This document shows, piece by piece, positions 41,616 to 49,897 of a stretch of DNA of 64,000 nucleotides. Position numbers and translations under genes: made by a program. Position 1 is the stretch's first letter. Every line of letters begins with the position of its first letter. Source of the DNA: Aquimonas voraii (lineage in GTDB: Bacteria; Pseudomonadota; Gammaproteobacteria; Xanthomonadales; Xanthomonadaceae); the NCBI RefSeq assembly GCF_900101825.1, contig NZ_FNAG01000015.1, positions 27,658 through 91,657 of the forward strand, given 5' to 3'. The notes under the pieces were generated by a model. It worked only from the letters and a program-made list of their open reading frames with translations. It searched no databases and was not told the DNA's origin.

Positions 41616-43132
41616 TCCGCTCCCTTGTTCTCCTCGCCTCGCTCCTGCTGCTGTTCCTGCCCGGGGCCGCCCATGCGGATTCGAAGACGGTGCGTGCCAT
41701 GCAGGAGCAGTTCAACCAGATGTCGAACCTGACGCCGCCCGGTGCGGCGATGGGTGCCCGCCGCGGCGTGATCAGCGGTGGATCCATCAGCATCCGCAAC
41801 CGCATCACCCAGTCAGGCGCGATCAACCTCGTCTCGACCCAACCCCTCAGCTTCAACACGGGGGATGGGTGCGGCGGCATCGATCTCTACGCAGGCAGCT
41901 TGAGTGCGGTCAACGGCGACCAACTCAAGGAGGTCGGCCGCCAGATCGCATCGCAGGCCACGACCTATGCGTTCCATCTGGCGCTCGGCAGCCTGTGCTC
42001 CCAGTGCCAGAACATCATGCAGCAGGTGAACGACATCCTGCAGGAGTTCAATTTCCAGCTGCAGGACACCTGCACCTTGGCGAAGGGCATCGTCCAGCTG
42101 GCGCCCGGCGACCAGGAAGGCGACAAAGAGCGCAAGGAGATACAGGCCGGCTTCCAGTCCATGTTCAGTGGCGACAGCGCCGACGCGTTCCGTGCATTCG
42201 GCCGGCCGCGTGCGGGCGCTGAGACACCCACCCAGCGACTGCAAACACGCGGTACCGAGGAAGAACGCGAAGCGGTCATTCCGGGCAACCTCCTCTGGCG
42301 CGCCATGCGCAAAGCCAACGCTGGCGCGTGGACCAGCGTGACCGGAGGCGACGACAAGGCCTTCATGGAGGAGCTCCTGAGCCTCGTCGGCTCGATCCAG
42401 ATCTGCCACGCCACTGACCCGCAGTGCCAGAGCTCCGGCGCCGATGCTGCCTCCACGCTCACGCGTGAGATCCCGCCGATCCTCAGTCTCGCTGCCTTCA
42501 TCGAGGGCTCTAACGCGAGTGGCACCAGCACGCAGAACGCGCCCAACATCACACGGTCGCAGGTCTACTTCTGCAGCGACTCGCAGAACTGCCTCAACCC
42601 GCAGTCCAGGCCTATGCAGTTCAAGGGGATGCGCACCTACATCCTTGAGGCGTTCAATGGCACCCCGGGCGGTGATGGCGGGATCATCGCGAAGCAGACA
42701 GGCGACGCCACTGGTGAGATGACGGCCTTCCAGACTGCGATCCTCGGCTACCACAACGAGCTCGGGGCCCTGATCACCCAGGCGATCACCGTGCAGCCTG
42801 ACGGCACCCATGCGCGCATGATCGTCCAGGAGTTCAGCAGCCAGATCGCCGCCGAGTTCACCTACGAGTTCCTGACCGAGATGCTGCGCTCCATGCGCAG
42901 TGCGGTGGCGCTCCACATCCATGACGCCAGCAAGGCCACGCAGATCCAGATGATCGAACGGGCCCAGGCGCGCCTTGACCTCGAATACAGCCAGATCCGG
43001 GCTAATCCGCAGACCGTCAACATGATGGTTGCGCGCGCCGACCAGCTGACCCGCTTCGGCGTGGGTGGCACGCCGGGTGCCCAGCGAGGGGAGACGCCGC
43101 GCGCCTCGGCGGTGCTCGGGGGGACCCAGTAA
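41612..43132 (+). CDS. traH: Conjugal transfer protein TraH
   Basis: A 506-residue periplasmic TraH with signal peptide (LVLLASLLLLFLPGAAHA). Typical TraH landmarks are GARRGVISGGSISIRNR, GDGCGGIDLYAGSLSAVNGD, SLCSQCQNIMQQVNDILQEF and a helical C-terminus. TraH is needed for F-pilus assembly and works with TraF and TraG in the periplasm and outer membrane. Tight overlaps with traF and traG (TAATGG) show one operon. Confidence 0.94.
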   Translation: MIRSLVLLASLLLLFLPGAAHADSKTVRAMQEQFNQMSNLTPPGAAMGARRGVISGGSISIRNRITQSGAINLVSTQPLSFNTGDGCGGIDLYAGSLSAVNGDQLKEVGRQIASQATTYAFHLALGSLCSQCQNIMQQVNDILQEFNFQLQDTCTLAKGIVQLAPGDQEGDKERKEIQAGFQSMFSGDSADAFRAFGRPRAGAETPTQRLQTRGTEEEREAVIPGNLLWRAMRKANAGAWTSVTGGDDKAFMEELLSLVGSIQICHATDPQCQSSGADAASTLTREIPPILSLAAFIEGSNASGTSTQNAPNITRSQVYFCSDSQNCLNPQSRPMQFKGMRTYILEAFNGTPGGDGGIIAKQTGDATGEMTAFQTAILGYHNELGALITQAITVQPDGTHARMIVQEFSSQIAAEFTYEFLTEMLRSMRSAVALHIHDASKATQIQMIERAQARLDLEYSQIRANPQTVNMMVARADQLTRFGVGGTPGAQRGETPRASAVLGGTQ

Positions 43133-46100
43133 TGGATTGGAACATTCAAGTCCTCGGGTCCTTCGAGTTCGTCCGTGCCGTCTTGAACGGCGCCGCGATG
43201 TTCGGCAGTGGCGGTGCCGGCGGCTATGCCTCCGTCGCCGTCCTCGGTGCGGTCATCGGACTACTGATCGCCGCCGGCAAAGCCATCATCAGCGCCGGCA
43301 AGGAGCTCGAACTCCACATCATCGCCGTCTCGGCACTGCTCTTCGCCCTCATGTTTGGATCGCGGGTGGAGGTCGTCGTCGAAGGCGTTCTGCCTGGTCC
43401 GGATGGCCAACCGCAGATCGACCGCGTGGCCAATGTCCCGATTGGCCTGGCCGTGCTGGGCCACCTGATCAGCAACACGGGCCTCTACTTCGCGCAGGAG
43501 ATGGACACCGCCTTCAGCACTCCGGGCTCCAACAACGGCCTGCCGCTGGCTTCGGGGGGGTTCGGCCGAACCCTTGAACTCCTGCGGGCGCCTCTGGCGC
43601 TGGCAGACCCGCGCAACCCCAGCCGAGATCTCGCGATGCTGCGCCAGAACGTGCAGAACTACTTCAGCGCCTGCAGCTTGCGGCACATCCGACGCTTTGG
43701 CCGGAGTGAGTCGCTCTGGACCGAGCCCGATTTCCTGGCGCAGTTGCGAGCTGATGATCAGACGATCGTGATGCTCCGGCTGACGCCGTCGGCGCCCGAA
43801 ACCCCGCATACGTGCTCCGATGCGTGGACGCGGCTTGGTCTCAACTACCAGGTCAATGACCCGTTTCTGCGCGACGCCCTCAACAAGGGCATGGGCGCAC
43901 GGGTGAGGGAAGGGGGCGAGCTTCAGGACGTCCTCGAGGAGATCAACACTGCATTGCGCTCCTTGGCGGTGAGCAACCTCGACAACATCAAGGCGGAGCG
44001 CATCGCCGTTGCTGCGCTGGCCGTGGGCGCGATGGATGTCGGCGTCATCGAGGGCCTGCGCAACGACCCGCGTGCCATGCAGTCGCTGATGATGCAGCAG
44101 GCGTCTCGCCAGCGTGCGGCTCAGTGGGCGGCAGAGGAGGGCATGTTCCTCAAGATCATTCGTCCGATGATCAGCTTCTTCGAGGCTCTGACCTACGCCC
44201 TGGCGCCGATCATGGCGTTCCTCATTGGATTCGGAAGCTTCGGTATCCGACTCGCGGCGAAGTACCTCGTGCTCCCGATCTGGGTGGTGCTCTGGATGCC
44301 ACTCATCTCGATTTGCAACCTCTACACGAACCGCATGCTCGGTGGCGTCCTTGAACGCCTTGATGCTTCGATTGCTGGCGGCGCGAGCCTCGCGCAGATC
44401 CAGTTCCTGTTCGAGGAGACGGTGAGGATCGCTGGTGTCGCCGGCCTGCTGACGGCCGGCGTCCCCAGCCTGGCCATGATGCTGCTGTTCGGTGGTGCCG
44501 TCGCCGCGAGCGCCTACGCGAACCGCCTGCAGGGGGGCGACCACGTCAACGAAAAGATGGTGGCCGGCGACAACGCCACGCCGGGTGCTGCGCTGCGCAT
44601 CGATGACACCCGCGCCATGTCCGCCATGACGGCGCAGGCGCAGACGGGTGCCGCTGGCTTTGCCTACTCGCAGAGCGCGATGGGGAGCGCGATGGTGCGC
44701 TCCGCGGCGAGCCGGACGCAGTCGGCCCAGGAGTCCTTTGGCTCGGCGATCCAGCTCGCCTACAAGGACACCGCGGGCTTTGGGCTCGAAGCCAAGGAGG
44801 GCTTGCGGGCTGCGGAGACCCGGGCCTTTGAGGAGAGCCGCGGGGAGACGGCTGGGTTCCTGCAGTCCATGGGTGTCAGCCGCGATGATGTGGCGAGGGC
44901 GGGGCTTACCGAAAGAGAAGAGGCTCAGTTTGCGCAAGCTCTCGCAGGGTCCTTGAGTGGCAGAGATGTCGGCCAAGCGCTCGCGGGTACCGCCATCGCC
45001 GACAAGTTGGCCGGCATGAAGGGTCGCGGTGGTGCAATCGCGAGCGTGGTGGGTTCGCTGCTGTCCAACTCTCAGGGCTCCGTGAAGGACACCAACACTA
45101 TGGCCCAGGGTCTCTCTAAGGAGATTGCGACGAGTACTGGCCAATCCCAGCAGCAGGTCCGCGATCTCGCAGACCGGTACAGCTCCCAGCTGTCCCATCG
45201 CATCGGGCGCGAGGTGGTTGACGAGACGGGAAGTAACGCCAAGCTGGCCGAGGAGATCGCTCGCAGCAATACGCTCGGCCAGCAGTTCCAGGACGTACAG
45301 ACAGCGCAGTCCGCGTACGAGTCGGCGCGCCAGATGGCCAACTCGTTCGGGGCATCTCAAACGCTGCCCGAGACCCAGGCAGTTGCAGCACTGCTTGGGT
45401 CGATGGCCGAACGGGCCACGCCATCGAGCCCAGTCGATACGCAACTCGATGCGCTCTACTCGCAGGTGGCTTCCGCTGTCGGGCCCCAGGCAATGCGCGC
45501 TGCCGAGAATGGCGTAGCGCTCAATAGCGGTTTGCCTCAAGGATCTCGCGAAGCCACTGCAGCGGCCATCATGCGCGCCGCCTTCTCCAGCTCGCCCACG
45601 GCGGGTGGGGGGGCAGCACATCAGGAAGCAACTGGCGAGATCAGCCGGCTTGTCTTCGGCGACCCGGCGGCTTCGGCACCGATGTATGGCGCGAGCGCCT
45701 ATGCCAACGGCAATCCTGAGCAGGCGCGGGCAGTGGACGGAGCGAGCCCCGGGGACATTGGCATTGGGCACACTGCGGCCGCGGCCAACGCAGGGTATGT
45801 CGAACGCGCGGTCACCTCGCAAATCAACATGAGCGGCGAAACCATCGACAGCCGGTCCGCAGCGGCCATGGCTCCCATCGAGAGTTTCGGCGGGCCGCCG
45901 CCGGCGGCAGATTCAGGCATTCGTGATCGCGTAATGACTGCGGACTCGCCTGCGGATGCAGAGGGCCTTGACCGGGACGTCCGGGCGGCGATGGGAGAGC
46001 CCCCTCGCGAAGGTTCTGTCGAGCCTCAATCGCGGTTGGAGGAACTGCATGCTTTGAGGCAGACGCAAGGTCTGACGATGGAGCAGGCCGACGAGTACGC

Positions 46101-46218
46101 AGGTCTGATGCAGACGCACACCTTCAATGAGGTGTTGGATTTGGTGACTCCGGTTGGTGACGCCAAGGCGCTGGCCGGTGCTGCGAGCGATGTCGCCAGC
46201 TGGGCAACCGGACGGTGA
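43132..46218 (+). CDS. traG: Conjugal transfer protein TraG (mating-pair stabilisation)
   Basis: A 1028-residue membrane protein matching the F-type TraG N-terminal family. Membrane segments occur near residues 25-50 (YASVAVLGAVIGLLIAAG), 60-78, 350-395 (YLVLPIWVVLWMPLISICNL) and 430-465 (AGVAGLLTAGVPSLAMMLLF). The remaining 550 residues are periplasmic, helical and Ala/Gln/Ser rich. TraG is needed for pilus assembly, mating-pair stabilisation and, in some plasmids, entry exclusion recognition. The C-terminus differs from F TraG, as is common. It ends the traFHG operon at a strong hairpin. Confidence 0.93.
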   Translation: MDWNIQVLGSFEFVRAVLNGAAMFGSGGAGGYASVAVLGAVIGLLIAAGKAIISAGKELELHIIAVSALLFALMFGSRVEVVVEGVLPGPDGQPQIDRVANVPIGLAVLGHLISNTGLYFAQEMDTAFSTPGSNNGLPLASGGFGRTLELLRAPLALADPRNPSRDLAMLRQNVQNYFSACSLRHIRRFGRSESLWTEPDFLAQLRADDQTIVMLRLTPSAPETPHTCSDAWTRLGLNYQVNDPFLRDALNKGMGARVREGGELQDVLEEINTALRSLAVSNLDNIKAERIAVAALAVGAMDVGVIEGLRNDPRAMQSLMMQQASRQRAAQWAAEEGMFLKIIRPMISFFEALTYALAPIMAFLIGFGSFGIRLAAKYLVLPIWVVLWMPLISICNLYTNRMLGGVLERLDASIAGGASLAQIQFLFEETVRIAGVAGLLTAGVPSLAMMLLFGGAVAASAYANRLQGGDHVNEKMVAGDNATPGAALRIDDTRAMSAMTAQAQTGAAGFAYSQSAMGSAMVRSAASRTQSAQESFGSAIQLAYKDTAGFGLEAKEGLRAAETRAFEESRGETAGFLQSMGVSRDDVARAGLTEREEAQFAQALAGSLSGRDVGQALAGTAIADKLAGMKGRGGAIASVVGSLLSNSQGSVKDTNTMAQGLSKEIATSTGQSQQQVRDLADRYSSQLSHRIGREVVDETGSNAKLAEEIARSNTLGQQFQDVQTAQSAYESARQMANSFGASQTLPETQAVAALLGSMAERATPSSPVDTQLDALYSQVASAVGPQAMRAAENGVALNSGLPQGSREATAAAIMRAAFSSSPTAGGGAAHQEATGEISRLVFGDPAASAPMYGASAYANGNPEQARAVDGASPGDIGIGHTAAAANAGYVERAVTSQINMSGETIDSRSAAAMAPIESFGGPPPAADSGIRDRVMTADSPADAEGLDRDVRAAMGEPPREGSVEPQSRLEELHALRQTQGLTMEQADEYAGLMQTHTFNEVLDLVTPVGDAKALAGAASDVASWATGR

Positions 46219-46223
46219 TGGAC

Positions 46224-46260
46224 GCTGACGGGCCGCGCTCCTTGGGCGCGGCCCGTCAGC
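46224..46260. terminator. Bidirectional hairpin between traG and the 46263 gene
   Basis: A perfect 15-bp inverted repeat (GCTGACGGGCCGCGC / GCGCGGCCCGTCAGC) with a 7-base loop, lying between convergent stops. Without a T-run on either side it may work through stem stability. Confidence 0.7.
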
Positions 46261-46262
46261 CG

Positions 46263-46553
46263 TCAGTCATTCCCATCGCGCCAGTCGCGGTGGGCTTGCG
46301 TAGACTCTACGAAATGTCCGTCGGTGCCGTAGGTATCAATGTCCAAGTGCCGCGAGAACTCGAGGGCGTCCGTGCGAGGATCGCCGCGGGCCGCAGTGCT
46401 GGACAGCATTGAGGCGGCTCCTGCGCCCTGTGCTGAGGTTGACGGCTTCGGCGATCCACTGTTCCGCGAGCGCAGCCCGCTCACTACGCCGTGAATCGCA
46501 GCCAGAACGAACACCACGGCAAGAATTGCCCAGACGTACTTCGTGATTTCCAT
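46263..46553 (-). CDS. Small membrane-anchored protein, paralogue of the 46831 gene
   Basis: A 96-residue protein starting MEITKYVWAILAVVFVLAAI, one N-terminal membrane helix and a hydrophilic tail. The start, size, helix and 5' leader (about 100 bases) match the gene at 46831-47076, so the two are paralogous units. Both lie antisense to the tra operons. Function unknown; an entry-exclusion or pilus accessory role is only a thought based on location. Confidence 0.62.
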   Translation of the reverse strand: MEITKYVWAILAVVFVLAAIHGVVSGLRSRNSGSPKPSTSAQGAGAASMLSSTAARGDPRTDALEFSRHLDIDTYGTDGHFVESTQAHRDWRDGND

Positions 46554-46632
46554 GGCGATTGCCCAGCTTTGGAGACGGCTGTGCTGGCCATCGTAGTTCC
46601 ACCTTCCGTCCACAGTCGAGCTTGTCAACTTT
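46551..46632 (-). promoter_or_regulatory. Conserved leader, copy 1
   Basis: On the minus strand TTGACAAGCTCGAC is followed by AAGGTGGAACTACGATGGCC and about 30 more bases to the ATG. It shares TTGACAxGCTCGAC, GGTGGAACTACGATGGCYAG and GCCGTCKCCAA with the leader at 47074-47152. TACGAT could be a -10. Confidence 0.5.
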
Positions 46633-46830
46633 CGACAGCATCGCGTCGCGGCTGCTGGGCCGCGCTCCTTGGGTACGGCGCTGGGGAGTTGATCCGTTCC
46701 GAGCGAGACAGTTGCAGTTGGCCTCGTCGACTCGATCAGTTGCGTGCAGGAGCCGCGGCTTTACATCTACGTGGCGCGCGACCGCAAAGGCGTCCCCGCG
46801 GGGCACGTAAGGGCACCTACCCTTGCGTCC

Positions 46831-47076
46831 TCAATTGTCGTCGTAGATCGCCCATGTCTGGACGTTCTTCGGGGCGTTTGACATCCCGTGCTCGCTGCGG
46901 GCCATCGATTCGATGGCGCCGTAGTGTTCTGCTTCGTCCTCACCCTTGTTGGTGGGCGAGGGTACAGGGGCCTGTATCCGCGCCGTCGGCGTGTTGCGTG
47001 CCTGGGATGCGCGTACCAGGCCGTGAATAACGGCCAGCACGACCACGAGGATCCAGATCAGAGTCATCAGTTCCAT
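46831..47076 (-). CDS. Small membrane-anchored protein
   Basis: An 81-residue protein starting MELMTLIWILVVVLAVIHGL, a single membrane helix, then a hydrophilic tail ending in MSNAPKNVQTWAIYDDN. It is paralogous in layout to the 46263 gene. A short reading frame (MARKAVANAKESLWN) in the leader ends on its start codon (ATGGAACTGA), which could couple translation. Function unknown. Confidence 0.62.
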   Translation of the reverse strand: MELMTLIWILVVVLAVIHGLVRASQARNTPTARIQAPVPSPTNKGEDEAEHYGAIESMARSEHGMSNAPKNVQTWAIYDDN

Positions 47077-47152
47077 AGCGATTCCTTCGCGTTGGCGACG
47101 GCCTTCCTAGCCATCGTAGTTCCACCTTCTATGCCCCGTCGAGCCTGTCAAT
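47074..47152 (-). promoter_or_regulatory. Conserved leader, copy 2
   Basis: TTGACAGGCTCGAC, then AAGGTGGAACTACGATGGCT, then a 15-codon open frame overlapping the start codon at 47076. It is the second copy of the leader described at 46551-46632. Confidence 0.5.
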
Positions 47153-47294
47153 TTGCGACGGTCGGGCATCGTCTTCGGCCGTGAGGGTCGCAACAGGTGT
47201 CAACCCCTTGCGGCGCTCCCCGCCCCACAGGCTACCCTGCGCGGAATTCCGCCTCGGCGGGGCCGCCGGTCTCGGCAAATTGACCACATCACCC

Positions 47295-47333
47295 ACTCGG
47301 GGGCTCGTCCCCCGTGGGGGAGGAGTCCTCATC
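47295..47333 (+). promoter_or_regulatory. Leader hairpins before the 47349 gene
   Basis: The run GGGGG-CTCGT-CCCCC-GT-GGGGG allows two mutually exclusive stems between a promoter region and the AGGAGAGGA ribosome site. This could be an attenuator-like switch; evidence is structural only. The 47153-47348 stretch holds no gene I can support. Confidence 0.3.
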
Positions 47334-47348
47334 CGATAGGAGAGGACC

Positions 47349-47852
47349 ATGCTGTTCAGAGATCTGTTCGTTCTGGCTTTCGGCCTTGCGGCCATAGCCG
47401 GATGCTTTGCGGTGGTCTCAGCCACCATTCAAAGCCTGTTTGCACGTACGCCGGCCGGAGGGGCTTCAGCCTCAGCGGTCGGCTCGACGCTGACACCTGA
47501 CCCCGTTGCTCCCCCGCCTGCGCCCAGGGTCAACTCAGCGCTGGTTGGGCCAGCAGGTGTCGTACGCCATCCGCCGATCGTTGTGACTCCCGGCGGAGTG
47601 GCGACCACGAATACGCGGGACCTTGATGAGGCCCTGCTGGATGAGGCCCTGCTGCGACAGGGTATCGACCCGGTGCAGTTCCGCCGGGCCAAGCTTGAGG
47701 CCGCGATCCTGCGGTACGGCGCGAATCTCGTGTCCGTTGATGACATGCGCCCTCCAGTTCAGGGCGTTCCCCCCGAGGCCTCCGTCACGCCTGCCCAGGA
47801 TGCTGAGTTCTGGGAGGTCGAGCCGGCGCCCCGGCACGATCCAACTGTTTGA
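47349..47852 (+). CDS. Membrane-anchored hypothetical protein in the tra region
   Basis: A 167-residue protein starting MLFRDLFVLAFGLAAIAGCF with AGGAGAGGA upstream. One N-terminal membrane helix, a proline-rich linker (PDPVAPPPAPRVN) and a small acidic domain (DEALLDEALLRQGIDPVQFR). The position between traG and traL suggests a transfer-associated role, but I recognise no family. It is a single-gene unit ending at a strong terminator. Confidence 0.68.
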   Translation: MLFRDLFVLAFGLAAIAGCFAVVSATIQSLFARTPAGGASASAVGSTLTPDPVAPPPAPRVNSALVGPAGVVRHPPIVVTPGGVATTNTRDLDEALLDEALLRQGIDPVQFRRAKLEAAILRYGANLVSVDDMRPPVQGVPPEASVTPAQDAEFWEVEPAPRHDPTV

Positions 47853-47864
47853 CCTCGACCCGGA

Positions 47865-47894
47865 CCCCGGCCTGCTCTGCAGGCCGGGGTTTTT
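47865..47894 (+). terminator. Rho-independent terminator after the 47349 gene
   Basis: CCCCGGCCTG / CAGGCCGGGG, a perfect 10-bp stem with 5-base loop, followed by TTTTT. It isolates the traL promoter just downstream. Confidence 0.92.
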
Positions 47895-47911
47895 CGGTTT
47901 TCGGGGTCAGA

Positions 47912-47977
47912 CCTCCCGATATCTCCCCGAAAAGGGGGGGTATTCCGGAAGTGGGCGCGAGTTTCGGTTCTTAGAGT
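47912..47977 (+). promoter_or_regulatory. Conserved promoter box, copy B (traL operon)
   Basis: CCTCCCGATATC (47912-47923), 28 bases, TGGGCG (47952), then -10-like TAGAGT (47972-47977) 18 bases after GAAGTG. The right half TATTCCGGAAGTGGG mirrors the left half. It lies 31 bases before the traL ATG. Confidence 0.68.
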
Positions 47978-48008
47978 GGTCAGCACTCCACCCGGACGCA
48001 GCCACCCC

Positions 48009-48302
48009 ATGAACTGGAACCAAGAGCACGAACTCCCCCTCCACCTCGATGATCCCCAGACCCTGCTGTTCTGGTCAGCCGACGAGCTGATCCCGCTGGC
48101 GATGTTCCTGATCGTTGCGATCCTGACGAACAAGCTCTTCATCTGCATGGCGGCCGGCATCCTCGGCGTCTACTGGTACCGCCGCTTCAAGCAGACCCAG
48201 CCCGAAGGTTTCCTGCTCCACCTCGCCTACTGGTATGGCTTCGTGCCAGGCAAGGCACGTTCGCTCATTTCTCCGTACATCCGTCAGGTCCTGCCGCTGT
48301 GA
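48009..48302 (+). CDS. traL: Conjugal transfer protein TraL
   Basis: A 97-residue TraL/VirB3-like inner-membrane protein. It has the typical start with a hydrophilic N-terminus and paired hydrophobic stretches (LIPLAMFLIVAILTNKLFIC, MAAGILGVYWYRRFK), then AYWYGFVPGKARSLISPYIR, close to the family end. TraL is part of the inner T4SS complex. It overlaps traE by GTGA. Confidence 0.92.
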   Translation: MNWNQEHELPLHLDDPQTLLFWSADELIPLAMFLIVAILTNKLFICMAAGILGVYWYRRFKQTQPEGFLLHLAYWYGFVPGKARSLISPYIRQVLPL

Positions 48303-48883
48303 AGCTCGGCACACAGCGCAAGACCTTCGAGCAGGCGCTCAGGGAAAACAGCCTGACCCGGTGGATCGTCGCGGGCCAAGTGCTGGTGGTCCTCGTCATG
48401 GCCTTCGGCTGGGCCTCGACCGACCAGCGCGTGGTGCTGGTGCCTCCCACGCTGTCGACGAAGGCTGAGGTGTCCGCGAACTGGGCCAGCCAGTCCCTGC
48501 AGATCGCTTGGGGCCAGTTCCTCGCGACCAACTTCGGGAACATCAGTCCGCGCAACGCCGACGTGGTGCTGGAAACGGTGGGCAGCCATCTGTCGCCCTC
48601 GGTCTATCGCAGCGTCGTCGATCGGCTCGCCGAGCAGATCAAGGTGTTGAAGGACGAGCAGCTGACGATCGCATTCGATCCCATGAACTCGCGCTGGGAC
48701 GAAAACCGCCAGTCCGTCCTGATCACCGGCGAGCATCGAATCCGTGGCCTGCGTGGCGCCGAGCGCCGCGAGGTGAAGACCTACGAGATGCGCTTCGTGG
48801 TCTCGAACTACCGGGTGCTCCTCGATCACCTCGATGTCCATGACGGGGCGACGCCGCCCCCGCCCCAGAAAGCCCAAGGCTGA
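48299..48883 (+). CDS. traE: Conjugal transfer protein TraE
   Basis: A 194-residue VirB8-like inner-membrane protein starting at GTG. It has one membrane helix (WIVAGQVLVVLVMAFGWAST) and a periplasmic domain with the family features VLVPPTLSTKAEVS, LSPSVYRSVVDRLAEQIKVL and HRIRGLRGAERREVKTYEMR. It assembles the T4SS core with TraL, TraK and TraB. Confidence 0.92.
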   Translation: MKLGTQRKTFEQALRENSLTRWIVAGQVLVVLVMAFGWASTDQRVVLVPPTLSTKAEVSANWASQSLQIAWGQFLATNFGNISPRNADVVLETVGSHLSPSVYRSVVDRLAEQIKVLKDEQLTIAFDPMNSRWDENRQSVLITGEHRIRGLRGAERREVKTYEMRFVVSNYRVLLDHLDVHDGATPPPPQKAQG

Positions 48884-48889
48884 TTGCCC

Positions 48890-49897
48890 ATGCAACTGAA
48901 ACTTCTCGCTCTGGCCGCGGCCGGCGCGCTGCTAGCGGCCGCCCCGCTCACCGTGATCGCCGACACCCAGATTCCCGGCCTGCCGGTGAAGACGGTCGGC
49001 GATTCGATCGAACTGGAATTGCCGGCTGAACCCTCCAGCTCCACGTCGGCGGCCGACGCGCCTGCGCCCGAAAGCAAGGAGGCCGAGGCCCTTGCCGCCC
49101 AGATCAATGGTCTGCGCCAGAGCCTTCCAGCTGCCGCAACGGACGCAGAAATGGGGCGTGGACTCACGCCGCCGCCTTCATCGATCAGCGTGCGCCCAGG
49201 CGTGGTTGAGGTCATCCCGATCGGTCTGCAGCGGTTGAACCGCATCCGCACACCGTTCGCCAACCCCGACGTGAAGACCGTCAGCGAGACGGCCATGATC
49301 GAGGTCGAGGGCTCGGTCATCTACGTGTCAACGGACACCCGTGATCCGATCTCGATGTTCATCACCGAGCGAGGCCAGCCGGACCTGGCCCTGTCGCTGC
49401 AGCTGGTGCCTGCGCGCATCCCTCAGATCGAAACCTCGCTTGAGATGCCCGGTGTGTCGCTCTCCGCGGTGCGCGGCGAACCGCGAGTCGCCTCGGATTG
49501 GGAGCTTGATCAGCCGTATGTGGAGACGCTGTCCGAGCTCATGGCCACTTTGGCACGCCAGGAGGTCCCGGCTGGCTACGGCATGAAGGAGTTCAGCGCA
49601 GCCGATGGGCTGCACCTGCCTGCCTGTGCGTTCCCGCCGGGCGTGGTCGTTCGCCCCGCGCAGATCCTGACGGGATCGAACCTGATCGCCGTCATCGCCG
49701 AGGTCCGCAACGAGGGCCCCATGCAGGTGGTGCTCGATGAGAGCGCGTGTGGATCGGCAGGCGTCCTCGCTGTCGCGGCCTATCCCAGCCTGACCTTGGA
49801 GCGCGGCCAGTCCACCGAGCTCTACATCGCGCGTGAACTGCCGCAGCAGGGACCGACGCTTCCGCGTCGTCCGGTGGTCGCTGGAGGTGCCCGATGA
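48890..49897 (+). CDS. traK: Conjugal transfer protein TraK (VirB9/secretin-like)
   Basis: A 335-residue secreted core-complex protein with signal peptide (LLALAAAGALLAAAPLTVIA). Typical TraK segments are LQRLNRIRTPFANPDVKTVS and VIYVSTDTRDPISMFITERG followed by LALSLQLVPARIPQ. TraK, TraV and TraB form the outer-membrane core of F-type T4SS. A proline- and alanine-rich linker follows the signal peptide. It overlaps traB by ATGA. Confidence 0.93.
   Translation: MQLKLLALAAAGALLAAAPLTVIADTQIPGLPVKTVGDSIELELPAEPSSSTSAADAPAPESKEAEALAAQINGLRQSLPAAATDAEMGRGLTPPPSSISVRPGVVEVIPIGLQRLNRIRTPFANPDVKTVSETAMIEVEGSVIYVSTDTRDPISMFITERGQPDLALSLQLVPARIPQIETSLEMPGVSLSAVRGEPRVASDWELDQPYVETLSELMATLARQEVPAGYGMKEFSAADGLHLPACAFPPGVVVRPAQILTGSNLIAVIAEVRNEGPMQVVLDESACGSAGVLAVAAYPSLTLERGQSTELYIARELPQQGPTLPRRPVVAGGAR

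Noticed and set aside
40589..43132. A single 847-codon frame spanning traF and traH
   Set aside because: Its first 340 codons are the wrong frame of traF (arginine/proline-rich shadow); the real content from 41612 is TraH, and traF is in another frame with signal peptide and CPYC motif.
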